From contig JAPDQK010000011.1 in the NCBI GenBank assembly GCA_034505955.1, positions 57,620 to 121,619 on the forward strand: a stretch of 64,000 bases of DNA, written 5' to 3'. This DNA comes from Zhuqueibacter pondensis (GTDB lineage Bacteria > Zhuqueibacterota > Zhuqueibacteria > Zhuqueibacterales > Zhuqueibacteraceae). The position numbers and the translations under genes are program-made. The notes under the pieces are model-generated. The model was given only the letters and a program-made list of their open reading frames with translations, ran no database searches and had not been told where the DNA came from. Positions 34,714-45,200 of the stretch are shown in pieces. The stretch's first letter is position 1; every line of letters starts with the position of its first letter.

Positions 34714-35645
34714 TCACCAATTGCTGCTTGCTCTTTTGCCCCTTGCTTGGTCTTCCAACGGCGATGCATCCAAAACCAATGATCGGGATATTGGCGAATA
34801 TATTTCTCCAGAACTCTCGTCCAGGCTTCGGTGATGAGGCGGAGTTTTTCTTCTTCGTCCGATTCTGATAACGTACTCTCGAAAAAGTCAAACGTCAACA
34901 GTTCACTTTCTACAAGATGCTTGCCTCCGGGTTGGCGCACCGTTGCCAAAAATACAATTGGCGCCTGACTTTTGAGTACAAAGGCGGCAGGCCCGCGGCC
35001 GGTTGATGCCGGCCGGCCGAGAAAATCCACAAAGAGGCCATGACTGCCGGCATCCTGATCGGCAACGATGGTCACAAATTTGCGTTCACGAAGCGCTTTC
35101 AAAATGCCGCGCAGCGCCGCCCCGCGCGGAATCATCGGCATCTTCATCTTGGTCCGGATGTCGTAAATCAGCGCATCGACATACGGGTTGCTCTGTTCTT
35201 GATAAAGAAAGACCACCGGATATTGGCAGGCCGCGAGTAACGCGCCCAAGTATTCCCAATTCCCGAAATGCCCGGTCATGCAGATGGCGCCTTTGCCGAG
35301 GGCCACGGCCTGCTCCAACGGATTCTCTTCCAACGGCATGGAAAAAGTAACAAGCCGGCGAAACTCGCTTTCAGTGAGTTTGGGCAGCCGCAAGCACTCC
35401 ATGATCATCATGCCAAAGTTCTTGTAGCAGCGCCGGGCAATTTGTTTTACCTCTGCGGCGGATTTTTCCGGAAAAGCATTCGCCAGATTTTCCAAAGTTA
35501 CCCGGCGACGAATTCGCACCACCGAGAAGGTGAATTTACCCAAGGCGGCGCCGAGGGCAAGCGCCCAGGAGTGGGGAAGAGATTGCGCCAAAAAAAATAA
35601 CAACAATGTGCCTTGATATTCGAGCCAGTGCTTCAATCGTCGCAT
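34710..35645 (-). CDS. LpxL/HtrB-type lysophospholipid/lipid A acyltransferase
   Basis: 311 residues from ATG 35645. An N-terminal helix (GTLLLFFLAQSLPHSWALALG) anchors it to the inner membrane. The catalytic motif is GHFGNWE, with VAD-type DQDAGSHGLFVDFLGRPASTGRGPAAF and the DHWFWMHRRWK end typical of lipid A late acyltransferases. Expected to add a secondary acyl chain to lipid A. It is the first gene of a four-gene overlapping unit with a heptosyltransferase. Confidence 0.92.
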   Translation of the reverse strand: MRRLKHWLEYQGTLLLFFLAQSLPHSWALALGAALGKFTFSVVRIRRRVTLENLANAFPEKSAAEVKQIARRCYKNFGMMIMECLRLPKLTESEFRRLVTFSMPLEENPLEQAVALGKGAICMTGHFGNWEYLGALLAACQYPVVFLYQEQSNPYVDALIYDIRTKMKMPMIPRGAALRGILKALRERKFVTIVADQDAGSHGLFVDFLGRPASTGRGPAAFVLKSQAPIVFLATVRQPGGKHLVESELLTFDFFESTLSESDEEEKLRLITEAWTRVLEKYIRQYPDHWFWMHRRWKTKQGAKEQAAIGE

Positions 35646-35740
35646 AATCAAAAGTAGGCAAAAATTCCCTGATTGTCAATGTGAAAGTCGCGGCTCGATC
35701 CTTGATGCTCGATGCCGGTGTTGAGATTCAAGCAGCAATA

Positions 35741-35770
35741 AAAAAGGCCAGCCGATTTCCCGGCCGGCCT
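35741..35770 (-). terminator. Rho-independent terminator of the metallopeptidase gene
   Basis: Read on the minus strand, AGGCCGGCCG pairs with CGGCTGGCCT (one G-U) around a short loop, followed directly by six T residues. It lies about 20 bases after the stop of the metallopeptidase gene and 95 upstream of the acyltransferase. Confidence 0.85.
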
Positions 35771-35790
35771 GTGTTTGTTCCAAAACAAGA

Positions 35791-38700
35791 TCAGAGTGCT
35801 TGTTGAAAACTCAATATGTATCGAAATTTAATTTTGTCTTCTTTCGCGCCGTTTGCTTCAAGGCGGGGTTCACTCACCCAGAGTGGAAAATTCAAGCGAA
35901 TGGTGTATTCGGTGCCCATGATAAACGAGTACCAGGCATCCGGGACTCTTTTGTTGAACGTGATACCGAGGCCCGCGTCTGAGAGTTGTTGCGATTGGTC
36001 GTTCAGGGTCGTGAGCCGGCCGGTGTCGAAAAAGGCGGAAAGCGCGGAGTTGCCAAGCAAGGGCGCAAGCAGGGAACCAATGACAGGCAGTCGCACAGAC
36101 TTTCGCAATTCGAGGTTGGCGGCCAACAGATTCTTGCCGTTGCGTTCCGGCTGGTCGAAGTAACCGCGCAAATTACCGCCACCAGGGCGATGATAATGCA
36201 CTTCCGCCGGAAAGGCGCCGCGACTGCGTAAATAGAAACTTTCAAATTGTTCGTGCGGACTGGCATCGAAGGCCTGGAAGAGATGTTGGATCGGCTTGTC
36301 ATCTTTTTGCTTCAGAAAAGCACCTTGAAACAAGCGCACATAAATACCGTCTCCTCTGTGGTTCGGAATCCAAAAGCGGAATTGGCCCTGCACACGGGTA
36401 AAAGTGAAATCACTGCCGAAGGCAGAATTTGCGTGGCGAACTTCATAATCCAAATTACTCCGCCAGAGAATGCCGCGCGGATTGGCATTGAACGTAAGAT
36501 ATGCCTGGTTGACTTTTCCCGCAGTCCAGGTGGGAACAGGGATAATCTCATCTGCCACTGCCACCCGTCGGAAAGCGTAATCAATCTTGTTCTTGGGCAA
36601 TTCGGAATAATTGATTCCAACGACAAAATTGTAAAATGGTGGGGTGCCGAGTCCTTTCGCCCAAAATGTGCTCAGACCCAGATCCCCCATGATCCGGCCT
36701 TCCAACTTCATCAGGCTGATTTGATAATTCATGCGGTTGCCGATCCGATTGCCGAAGCTGAAGCGGCCATCGACTTCCGAAGAATTGAGGCCATACCAAC
36801 CGGCCAGCGAAAGACGGCGCGTGTTCCGGTAATCGCCGTTGAAGCGAATGCCGAGACGCAGGCCATCAATGTCATTGTACCAGAGATTGGGCTTCCAGGT
36901 GACGACGTAGACATTGGGTGGATGGTAATTCATGCGCGGATATTCAGGGTAAAATTCGATGCGCATGTCGCCATGTCCCAGCCGGCTTTTATCCATGATC
37001 TGGTCATCGGGATCAAGCACGACACGGCTCGGCTCGGCATCGGTTGTGAAAGTGAGCGTTCCTGTTTTTTCCTTTCCGTCCCAACGCTGCCGGACTTTTT
37101 CCTGGTCAACCAGCGACAGTTCGATCTCAACCGGCATGAGGCCTTCGTCTTTGCGTTCAATCCCGACGGTCGTCTGCCATTTGCCATCTGCCATTTTTTC
37201 CTTTTTGATTTCTCCGAGTTTATAATCCACGGTTTTGGTCTCATGCAGCCACTGCCGGAAAAACCAATCAAGATCCATGCCGCTCACCTGTTCGCAGACC
37301 TGTTGAAAACGCGCTTCGTTGACGTGCTTGAACGCCCAGCGATTGAAATACTCCTGGCAAATTTTCTCGAAGGTTTCTTCGCCGACGACATAGCGGAGCA
37401 TTTCGTAAAAAATCGAACCTTTGGTATAAGCATTCACAACATAACCGAGACCGTTTTTGTATTTATAAGCATAACGCGAGATTGGTTCGTTGTAACCGCT
37501 GTTCATATAAAATTGCGCAAAGTTGCGATTGTCCACATTGTCAGTCACTTGGGGGCGATGGCGTTCCAACCAGGTTGGTTGCCGGACCGGCTCGTCGCGA
37601 TCGCGGCCCTCCTTGCCATAGCGCGTTTCAAAATACCAGCGGGTTTGAAAAGTGGTGAACCCCTCATCGAGCCAGGCTTCCTTTTGTTCGTTGTTGGCCA
37701 AGATTCCATAAAAGTAAATGTGACCGACTTCATGGAGGATGAGACCCTCGCTCTCTGATGAATTCATCACCAGCATCGGATACTCCATGCCGCCGCCGAG
37801 CAAGCCGTGGATGATGGTCAATTGCGGATACGGATAGCGACCGAACTTGGTGGAGAGCCATTCCAACGCGCGCCGGCCGCGCTCAGTCACGACTTTTGTC
37901 CAGCGCGGTTTGGCATGGCTGCGGTAGAGCACGTGAATCGGGATGCCCTCATACTCACCGCGTTCATAAAGAAAATCCGGACAAGCGACCCAGGCAAAAT
38001 CATGTACCTGTTCGGCATGGAAAGTCACACGGCGCCGGGGCGTGTCTTTGCTTTGGGCAATGATCGACTTTTTCATTTCGGCATATTTTTCCGACCACGC
38101 CGTTGTCGAAAGTGAAGTGTCGACCTGCACGAGCGACCAGCCCGGATCGCCTTCGGTCACCACGCCCGTGGCGCCGACGAGGTAATCGAAAGGCACGTCT
38201 ATCGTCACGTCGAACGTGCCAAACTCGCCATAGAATTCGCCTTGAAAATGAAGCGGCTCAGGATGCCAGCCCTCGTCATCATAAACGCAGAGTTTGGGGT
38301 ACCACTGTGCGAAATCGAACTGATTGCCGCGATAACCGGCGCGATCCTGATACTGGCGCACTTTTTCTTTGAAGGCAAGCTCGATCCGAATTTCCTCGCC
38401 GGGCAGGAGCGGTTGCGGCAATGCCGCCTCGAGAATCGTGTCATTCACTTTAAACGCGGTCACCACTGGTTTCACCGGATCAGTTTCGCCTTTTGCAAGA
38501 ATATGAAACTCGCTGATGTCGATCCAACCGGCGGCTTGGTCATTGGGCAAATTGCGCACATATTCTCGGGCCGCTTCTTTGGCCCGCACCGTTTCCTTGC
38601 TACGGAAGCCGTTGGGATAGACATGCAGGTAAATCTTGTCCAGCGTATCCGGCGAATTGTTGCGGTAAAGAATGCTCGACGTGCCGGTGAGGAATTTTGT

Positions 38701-38853
38701 TGCGGGATCGAGACTGACATTCATTTTGTAATGGACGAATTGCTGCCAGTAGTTGTCCGGCGCGTGGGACGCGGCCGTGCTGGCGAATTGGCCCGTCGCG
38801 ATGATTAACAGCACGGCCAAGATCGGGATGCTCTTTTGACGCAGTTTGCGCAT
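35791..38853 (-). CDS. M1-type metallopeptidase fused to an Omp85-like outer-membrane barrel
   Basis: 1020 residues from ATG 38853 (signal peptide MRKLRQKSIPILAVLLIIATGQFASTA); an in-frame upstream start at 38904 is less likely. Residues ~35-580 are an M1 aminopeptidase-like module: GLLGGGMEYPMLVMNS, then zinc site H374-E-V-G-H378 with E397 in WLDEGF (HExxH-x18-E), and YTKGSIFYEMLRYVVGEE. Residues ~580-650 form a beta-sandwich. The last ~370 residues look like an outer-membrane barrel: repeated amphipathic strands, GGGNLRGYFDQPE (the LRGY/VRGF type motif of Omp85 barrels), NLELRKSVRLP, ALSAFFDTGRL and GLGITF. The fusion would tether the peptidase at the outer membrane. The barrel call is from motifs only. 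Confidence 0.85.
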   Translation of the reverse strand: MRKLRQKSIPILAVLLIIATGQFASTAASHAPDNYWQQFVHYKMNVSLDPATKFLTGTSSILYRNNSPDTLDKIYLHVYPNGFRSKETVRAKEAAREYVRNLPNDQAAGWIDISEFHILAKGETDPVKPVVTAFKVNDTILEAALPQPLLPGEEIRIELAFKEKVRQYQDRAGYRGNQFDFAQWYPKLCVYDDEGWHPEPLHFQGEFYGEFGTFDVTIDVPFDYLVGATGVVTEGDPGWSLVQVDTSLSTTAWSEKYAEMKKSIIAQSKDTPRRRVTFHAEQVHDFAWVACPDFLYERGEYEGIPIHVLYRSHAKPRWTKVVTERGRRALEWLSTKFGRYPYPQLTIIHGLLGGGMEYPMLVMNSSESEGLILHEVGHIYFYGILANNEQKEAWLDEGFTTFQTRWYFETRYGKEGRDRDEPVRQPTWLERHRPQVTDNVDNRNFAQFYMNSGYNEPISRYAYKYKNGLGYVVNAYTKGSIFYEMLRYVVGEETFEKICQEYFNRWAFKHVNEARFQQVCEQVSGMDLDWFFRQWLHETKTVDYKLGEIKKEKMADGKWQTTVGIERKDEGLMPVEIELSLVDQEKVRQRWDGKEKTGTLTFTTDAEPSRVVLDPDDQIMDKSRLGHGDMRIEFYPEYPRMNYHPPNVYVVTWKPNLWYNDIDGLRLGIRFNGDYRNTRRLSLAGWYGLNSSEVDGRFSFGNRIGNRMNYQISLMKLEGRIMGDLGLSTFWAKGLGTPPFYNFVVGINYSELPKNKIDYAFRRVAVADEIIPVPTWTAGKVNQAYLTFNANPRGILWRSNLDYEVRHANSAFGSDFTFTRVQGQFRFWIPNHRGDGIYVRLFQGAFLKQKDDKPIQHLFQAFDASPHEQFESFYLRSRGAFPAEVHYHRPGGGNLRGYFDQPERNGKNLLAANLELRKSVRLPVIGSLLAPLLGNSALSAFFDTGRLTTLNDQSQQLSDAGLGITFNKRVPDAWYSFIMGTEYTIRLNFPLWVSEPRLEANGAKEDKIKFRYILSFQQAL

Positions 38854-39175
38854 AAAATTCTTCTGCTTAATCAAAGTGATTGAAAATGCCGACGGAAGAG
38901 CCATGAGAGACTTTTATAATAAGACAGAATGAGAGCAAAAAAGGTTCAACGCTTCTATGCCTTTGCGGAGCAAAGGATAGAAAAAAATTCTAACTCTTTG
39001 AACACGGATGACGCGGATTTTCACGGATAAAAAAACGCAGAATCCGTGTGATCCACGTCATCCGTGTTCAAAAAGCTTTTTGTTTTGACTTCAATTTTTT
39101 TGACTTTTGGGGTTGCGGCTTGGGTCGCGCTACATCATTCCGGCGCAAAGCGCTTTCGGGAAGAATCCTTAGGGG
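38854..39175. other. Intergenic region with a REP-like hairpin
   Basis: 322 bases between two minus-strand genes. The main feature is the AACACGGATGACG hairpin at 39001-39068. T-rich runs with two TTGACT-like sequences follow (39080-39110) on the plus strand, but no plus-strand gene starts here. Confidence 0.5.
39001..39068. repeat. REP-like hairpin, AACACGGATGACG arms
   Basis: Left arm AACACGGATGACGCGGAT..., right arm ...ATCCACGTCATCCGTGTT, with inner TCACGGAT/AATCCGTG pairing. The ATCCGTG/CATCCGTGTT pattern is a dispersed repeat seen in many bacterial genomes. It lies after the stop of the next minus-strand gene's neighbourhood, in noncoding DNA only. Confidence 0.7.
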
Positions 39176-41638
39176 TTACTGCACCAGCATCAGCTTCTTC
39201 ATCGCTGTGAATTTCCCCGCCGTCAGCCGGTAAAAATAAACGCCGCTCGCCAAATGGCGGGCGTCAAATTCCACCACATGATAACCCGCCGGTTTGCGCT
39301 CATTCAGTAATGTGCTGACACGCTGGCCGGAGAGATTCACGACTTCGATTTTTACTGCCGTCTCGTGTGGCAGGCCGAAGCGAATCACGGTCATTGGATT
39401 AAATGGATTGGGATAATTCTGGAACAAAACAAACTCGGTGGGAATTTGCTCCTCGGTGGAGACCACGCCGGTGGTTAATTCGACACGAACGGCGATTGTA
39501 TCTCGTGCTGTGGCCTTGCCATCGCTGGCGGTGATGAAGAGATGAACCAGACCGCTGAAATGTGGCGCGGTCAATCGCAACATGCCGGTCGTCGGGTTGA
39601 AATTCCGCTGGAGGGAATCGTTGCTGGCCGCGAAGTGATAACTCAGTTGGGAATTTTGCGTTTCGACATCCTCGACAAAGTCCCAAATTTTGAGCTCAAT
39701 GGAGCCATCGTTTCGGAAGGACAAGGAATCGGGCAGGCCGGCAATCTTTGGCGCGTCGTTGATGGCATTGACTTTGACGACGAAAGCTGCGGTATCGGCA
39801 AGCTGGCCGCGGTCGGTGACGATCAATTTGAGGGTGTTCGTGCCGTACCAGTTGGGTGGCGCCGTGAAGAGATGGCTCGAGCCTCGCCGGGCAGCTTTGA
39901 TGCTCTTGCCAGAGAGGAACCGGAAGGTCAGTGTGCTGTCTGCATCGTCGGGATCGGTTACATAAGCAAACCAATTGCGAATGGGATAAAGCAGCGAATC
40001 ATCTTCGTTAAAGGTTAATTCCGGCATGGAAGCAATAACCGGTGGATCATTTACCGGCGTGACGGTGACTTGTATGGTGTCGGAAGCCGAGGCGCCGCAG
40101 AGATCCGTAACCGTAAAGACGACAGTATATCTTCCATTCGCATCTTTGACCGAGGTAAAAGTGGCGTGCTCATGGAAGCCACGGGGGCCCATGCTCACTT
40201 TTTTGAGCCGAATTTGCAGGTTATCGAGGCCGTTTGACTTTGCCCCGTTAAATTTAACGGCCTTGGCCTCAAAGTTGAGGCCGCGAAGATCATGCTCAAC
40301 GTCGGTGACAAATTCATCCAATTCCACTGTGGTCGAATCATCTTCCGGGAAACTCACATCCGGGACATTGGACCAAGTCGGTGCGTGAGGGCTTGGAGAT
40401 GCAGGCTCGTGCCATATAGCAAAAACTTGGGAAGGCTTGCCGCCGGCGTGAGTAAAATTCCCTCCAACAGGGACATCATTTCCACGAATCAGAATGCTGT
40501 AAACGGGTCCATTAACGCCGTCAGCGATATTACCACGCCCGCTGCCACCCAAACGCGACCAACAGCTTTTCACAGGATTCCACTTAGTAATATTGTTAGC
40601 TGCGATCAAACTCCCGCCGCCCCAAGCATCGCCTGTATAGCGAAAGGATCCGCCAACGTATACCACTCGTCGATCTGAGGCCAGCGCGTATACGACACCG
40701 TCAACTCCGTCTCCTACGGTTGTCCAAATCTGGCTAATGGTATTCCATTTGGCTATATTCCGCACATTAGCCTCGCCGGCTTTGGTAAAATGGCCTCCCA
40801 CGTAAAGATCCTCACCGCAAATCGTTAGGGCACGCACCGCACCATTGACGCCATTGCCCAAAGCCGACCATTCGCGGCCATTCCATTTGGCAATGTTATT
40901 CGCCGGTACGCCTCCGGCAGAGCTGAATTCACCGCCAATGTAAACCTCGCCATTTTTAACCACGATGGCGTACACCGTACCATTGACGCCCTCTCCCAAG
41001 GATGTCCAGGTTTGGGTGACAATATCCCATTGGACGATGTTTTTCGCATTTACCGCGCCGGCCTTGGTAAAACTGCCACCAACATACAAATTGTTTTCAT
41101 AAACCGCCAATGCATAAACCCTATGCCAGTATCCGTCAACTTCATGATTGATTCCGTTAAGTCCATCCGTTTCCAGGGCCGACCAGCTTTGTGTAACAAG
41201 ATTGTATTTGGCAATGCGGTTTGCCGGGATGATACTGTCGACCTTAGTAAACACTCCCCCTACATAAAGATCATTGTTTACCACTTGTAGCGCATGGACA
41301 GCAGACATTGCGCCGCGACCTAAAGGCGACCAGCCATTGCCATTCCATTTTAACACATCCCTCCAATTCCTGTTAAAATATAAAGCGCTGCCACCGATAA
41401 ATATATCATTAGTGTCGGACAGAGCAATAGCATTAACAGAAGCCGAAAAAATATTCTCATAATCTGGGTAATCGAAGTTGTACGCTCCGAAGCGGTCATC
41501 CCAACAGCCGGTTTCTTGGGCAAAAGCCTCTGAAGCGAACGCAACCAATAAAATTTGGTTGAGTATTACTGCCAGACCCGCAATAATCATCTTTTTGAAC
41601 GTTTTCAAAAGTTTTGTAATCGACATTAAATTTTTCAT
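39176..41638 (-). CDS. Secreted T9SS protein with beta-propeller-like repeats and cadherin-like domains
   Basis: 820 residues; AAGGAG lies nine bases before the ATG and supports this start. A signal peptide ends near SEAFA-Q. Residues ~50-410 hold seven to eight repeats of about 45-55 residues with the pattern VYAL...LYVGGxFTKAGxxxAxNIAKWN...WTxLGxGVNG, likely beta-propeller blades. Residues ~425-735 are three Ig/cadherin-like domains (PEDDSTTVELDEFVTDVEHD, FNEDDSLLYPIRNWFAYVTDPDD). A T9SS sorting domain ends the protein (LFQNYPNPFNPMTVIRFGLP...SGVYFYRLTAG). Function unknown; probably a surface or released adhesin-like protein. Confidence 0.85.
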   Translation of the reverse strand: MKNLMSITKLLKTFKKMIIAGLAVILNQILLVAFASEAFAQETGCWDDRFGAYNFDYPDYENIFSASVNAIALSDTNDIFIGGSALYFNRNWRDVLKWNGNGWSPLGRGAMSAVHALQVVNNDLYVGGVFTKVDSIIPANRIAKYNLVTQSWSALETDGLNGINHEVDGYWHRVYALAVYENNLYVGGSFTKAGAVNAKNIVQWDIVTQTWTSLGEGVNGTVYAIVVKNGEVYIGGEFSSAGGVPANNIAKWNGREWSALGNGVNGAVRALTICGEDLYVGGHFTKAGEANVRNIAKWNTISQIWTTVGDGVDGVVYALASDRRVVYVGGSFRYTGDAWGGGSLIAANNITKWNPVKSCWSRLGGSGRGNIADGVNGPVYSILIRGNDVPVGGNFTHAGGKPSQVFAIWHEPASPSPHAPTWSNVPDVSFPEDDSTTVELDEFVTDVEHDLRGLNFEAKAVKFNGAKSNGLDNLQIRLKKVSMGPRGFHEHATFTSVKDANGRYTVVFTVTDLCGASASDTIQVTVTPVNDPPVIASMPELTFNEDDSLLYPIRNWFAYVTDPDDADSTLTFRFLSGKSIKAARRGSSHLFTAPPNWYGTNTLKLIVTDRGQLADTAAFVVKVNAINDAPKIAGLPDSLSFRNDGSIELKIWDFVEDVETQNSQLSYHFAASNDSLQRNFNPTTGMLRLTAPHFSGLVHLFITASDGKATARDTIAVRVELTTGVVSTEEQIPTEFVLFQNYPNPFNPMTVIRFGLPHETAVKIEVVNLSGQRVSTLLNERKPAGYHVVEFDARHLASGVYFYRLTAGKFTAMKKLMLVQ

Positions 41639-42277
41639 GACGAATACTCCTTAATTCTACCGCTGGGCAACATGATGACAGGGTGAGACATCCCGATCTT
41701 GAGACAATTGCTAAAAACTTTTGAGGTGATCACAATAGCAGCCTGCGCCGGCACCAAACAACCTTCTAAACAGAAATATACGATATAAAGAAGCTTTCAG
41801 CGGAAACGCAATGTAAGTGAATCCATGATCTGATTAAAAAACTCGCCGATAGAAATTTTTTGATAGAAATTTTTTTAAAATTATCTTGCATCTCCATAAG
41901 ATTTTGTTTATAATTTACTGTCACTTTAATGCGACAGCCTCTTCCAGTTGCCACTTTGGGGATTTGCGGCAATTGGGAAAGCGCATTAGTGAGCGGTACT
42001 TTGCCGGTTTCAATAAATTTTATCCTGCGTTTCTCGCACTTCTTTCTCGCACTTCTTTCTCGCACTTGGTGCGGGATAGAGCAGAGATTATAATTTTCTT
42101 TCGTTCCTTTTAAGTTTATCATAGGTGTGGCGAAGGATGGAGGATTTCTTTGTTTCCTCGAACTCATTTTCCATGGCGATGCGCGCGCATTCTGGCTCGT
42201 TCGTGAACGCGCTAATACAGAGCTTTTGTTTCACTAAATTATTTCTTTCACTCACTAAAACAGGAAAGGGTAGGATT
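41639..42277. other. Divergent promoter region between two T9SS protein genes
   Basis: 639 bases between divergent genes, AT-rich. It contains a short tandem repeat of TTCTTTCTCGCAC (about two and a half copies, 42031-42065) followed by GCACTTGGTGC. The plus-strand frame continues upstream of the called start at 42278 but without coding character. Promoters for both genes should be here; none was identified with confidence. Confidence 0.5.
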
Positions 42278-45200
42278 ATGAAGAAACAAAACCGGTTGTC
42301 ATTTTTGGTCGCTCTCATATTTGCGATCACGGGTGCAGCGGCGGCGCAAACAATCCTTTTTGAAGACAACTTTAATTCTCCACCCCTGGATGTGACGACG
42401 AAATGGAAACGCGGCAGCAACAGCAGCGGCGTAACCATACAAGGAAATTATCTACAATTGGTTTCACAAAGCGGCCAATCAGGATGGATCGTTACTCAAC
42501 AAGCGTATACCGCCAACAACACCAGTATGTCCATCAAAATTTTAAGAGCCAATATCTACGCAGATATAGGCATCTGCCCCACCTCTCCCGCGCTAAACAA
42601 GCCTAACGGTATTTACGATGAGCCAAACTATTATCGGTTCTATGTTGGTCGTGATGACGGCATTAACCAGCCTCCATATAAACTATATGCATATAGGAAA
42701 AAGGGTGGGAGCCCCGAAGATACGGTAAGAACGTTATGGTTGCCGTCTCCCTATGGCGACGGAAACACCCCAGTCTATATGCGCATGCGCTTTAGCGAGG
42801 AGATGATCTTTTTTGAGTATTCCCTTGATAACTGCGCGTGGATCATAATGTATTTTGAGACATTTGACCTTCCGGGTTATTCGACCTCAAATAGCTTCTA
42901 CTACGAAATCGCGGCCACAGATACGCCGGTGAATGGTATCCTGGAAGTTGATGATTTTAAGATCGAAAATTATCCGGCCACAAACTACGCAGCACAGCCG
43001 ACGATTCTCAACGATCCGCTGAATAGCCCAACCTTCAATTCTCTGGAAATCCAGGCGTCAGCAGAAAAAATGTAGGAGGAAGTTTTACAGCAACAGGCTG
43101 GAAGCCGAGTTCCTCGCAGCCTAATGCAGATATGGTTTATTACGATCTGGGCAGATACCTTGAAAATGGGTCGCTCGAAATCGATGTCACGCAATTTGAT
43201 CCAACCGCGCAAAATAATCCAGATGAAAATATACCACGACATCACGTTTTGGCTATGTTCCGCCAGCCTTGGGGCGGGCATCATAGCGTTGAAAATTTGG
43301 ACACATTTTGGGATTTGCATACCGGCACAGCTTACTCTGGTGGTGTCAAATTTATGTCCAATACTTACTATTCGTGCGATGAATTTGCCACCGTAATCAC
43401 CAACGCTCAAAAACCATGGGATCCGAATAAAAATACGACGTATCACCTCAAGATCGTTTGGGACAATCGTTCCCTTAAGTATTATCGTGATGGACAATTG
43501 CATGCCTGGCATATTCTTCAAAACTCAATGCAACTCTGCTATATCTACGTCGGGCGGGATAGCACCGTCAGCGGCGAATTCGTTACAGGATTTTTGCACA
43601 ACCAATATCCGACGATGAGTGATGCGGATGGGCCGATTTATTCCAATTTAGTCGTCAAGGAATTTCGTTCCAATGAGACAGCAACTCCCGTCATTAATAG
43701 CCCCACCGTAGTCGACCTTTATCAAAACGCCGCCAGGCTCAGTTGGTCAACGAGCGAGGCCGCCGTGTGTTATGGTGAATATGGTCAAACAACTGCTTAT
43801 GGCCAAAAAACCACGATACTCGGTCCTCCCGCTACTTCATTTACAACGCTGCTATCTAATCTCAATTCCGGCACGTTATATCATTATCGGATAACGGCTG
43901 AAGATGATGCCGGAAACGTGGCACAGTCGGGCGATCTCACTTTTACCACTACCACTAATGGCGTTTATGTTTTTAAACTGGTCGCCGACACTTATATCGA
44001 AGCTGACGATCGGGTCAATAGGAATAGCGACAATCCAGACTATCCATGGTTGTACGGACCTACACGTTCTGAAGGAAATTACGGCTGGATGAATTTGATG
44101 ACCGCGCTGTACCGCGATAGCTTTCTGCAATTCAACGTCTCCGATGTTGGAAACATCGCGCAAGCAACTCTGCGGCTTTATGGCCGGCAAACCAGCGTGA
44201 CCGGCGCAAATGTTAGGCAATTTACACCGCTTCAGAGCAATTGGGAAAAGAATGCCACCTGGACGGATGCCAATACGAATCATCAATATCTTAACAGAAG
44301 TGTTTACAGCAGCGCCCCATTATTAGGCAGCATTTCCTCGACGACGGCCGGACTATGGCACATTATCGATGTCAGCGCCGCGACACGCGATGCGAACGAT
44401 AATTACTATTTTGTCTTGCAGGGTACCGGCGCACCTACTGACCAAAATGGTATTTTGGCGAAAGTGAGTTGCGGCTCGTTCGATTCCCGAGAATCAACCA
44501 ACAACCAGCCGGAATTGATCATTCAGACTGGACAACCGGCTTTCACCGAGGTGTCCATTGCTTTGCCGGGCGTATCCGACCCCGCTCTGGCTTGGGGTGA
44601 TTTTGACAAGGATGGCGATTTGGATATTTTATTAACCGGCTGTTTGTCAACCGGCTGTTCGGGTAATGGTAGTTTACATTCTGCGGTCTGGAGAAATGAT
44701 GGTAACGGCAATTTTGTCAATATCAATGCCCCGCTGCAGGCTGTTTATGGGGGCGCCGTTGCGTTGGGCGATTACGACAAAAATAATTGGTTGGATATTT
44801 TGTTGACCGGTGATGACGGCGCCAGTTTCTACACAAAAGTATATCAAAACACGAATGGTGCTTTCGCGGCGATTTCAACTTCTTTACAGCCGGTAAGTTA
44901 TAATGGCGCGGCCTGGGGGAATTATAACAATGACCGGCATGTCGATATTTTGCTCTGCGGTTCCTCACCTACTGGCGGTTTTGCCAAAATCTATAAAGCG
45001 ACATCTACCGGGCAGTGGGTTGACTCTGGAATCGCTTTGCAACAATTACGAGATGCCGATGCGACTTGGGCAGACTATGATAAGGATGGCGATATAGACG
45101 TTTTGTTGTCAGGTTTTACTTCTAACTTAACCAGCAAGGCCGTGGTTTATAAAAACAAGCTTTTTGATAATGGTGGACCCAATCCGGTAAGTTTTCAATT

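Noticed and set aside
36247..37758. 503-codon open frame antisense to the metallopeptidase gene
   Set aside because: The opposite strand encodes a clear M1 peptidase with intact zinc site; the antisense frame has no start signal, motif or neighbour logic and is a codon-bias shadow.
42031..42065. Short tandem TTCTTTCTCGCAC repeat considered as a CRISPR-like or operator array
   Set aside because: Only about two and a half adjoining copies without spacers; more likely simple sequence expansion.
44470..44500. tRNA-like GTTCGATTCCCG sequence
   Set aside because: It lies inside a coding frame and lacks a matching acceptor stem, D and anticodon arms.
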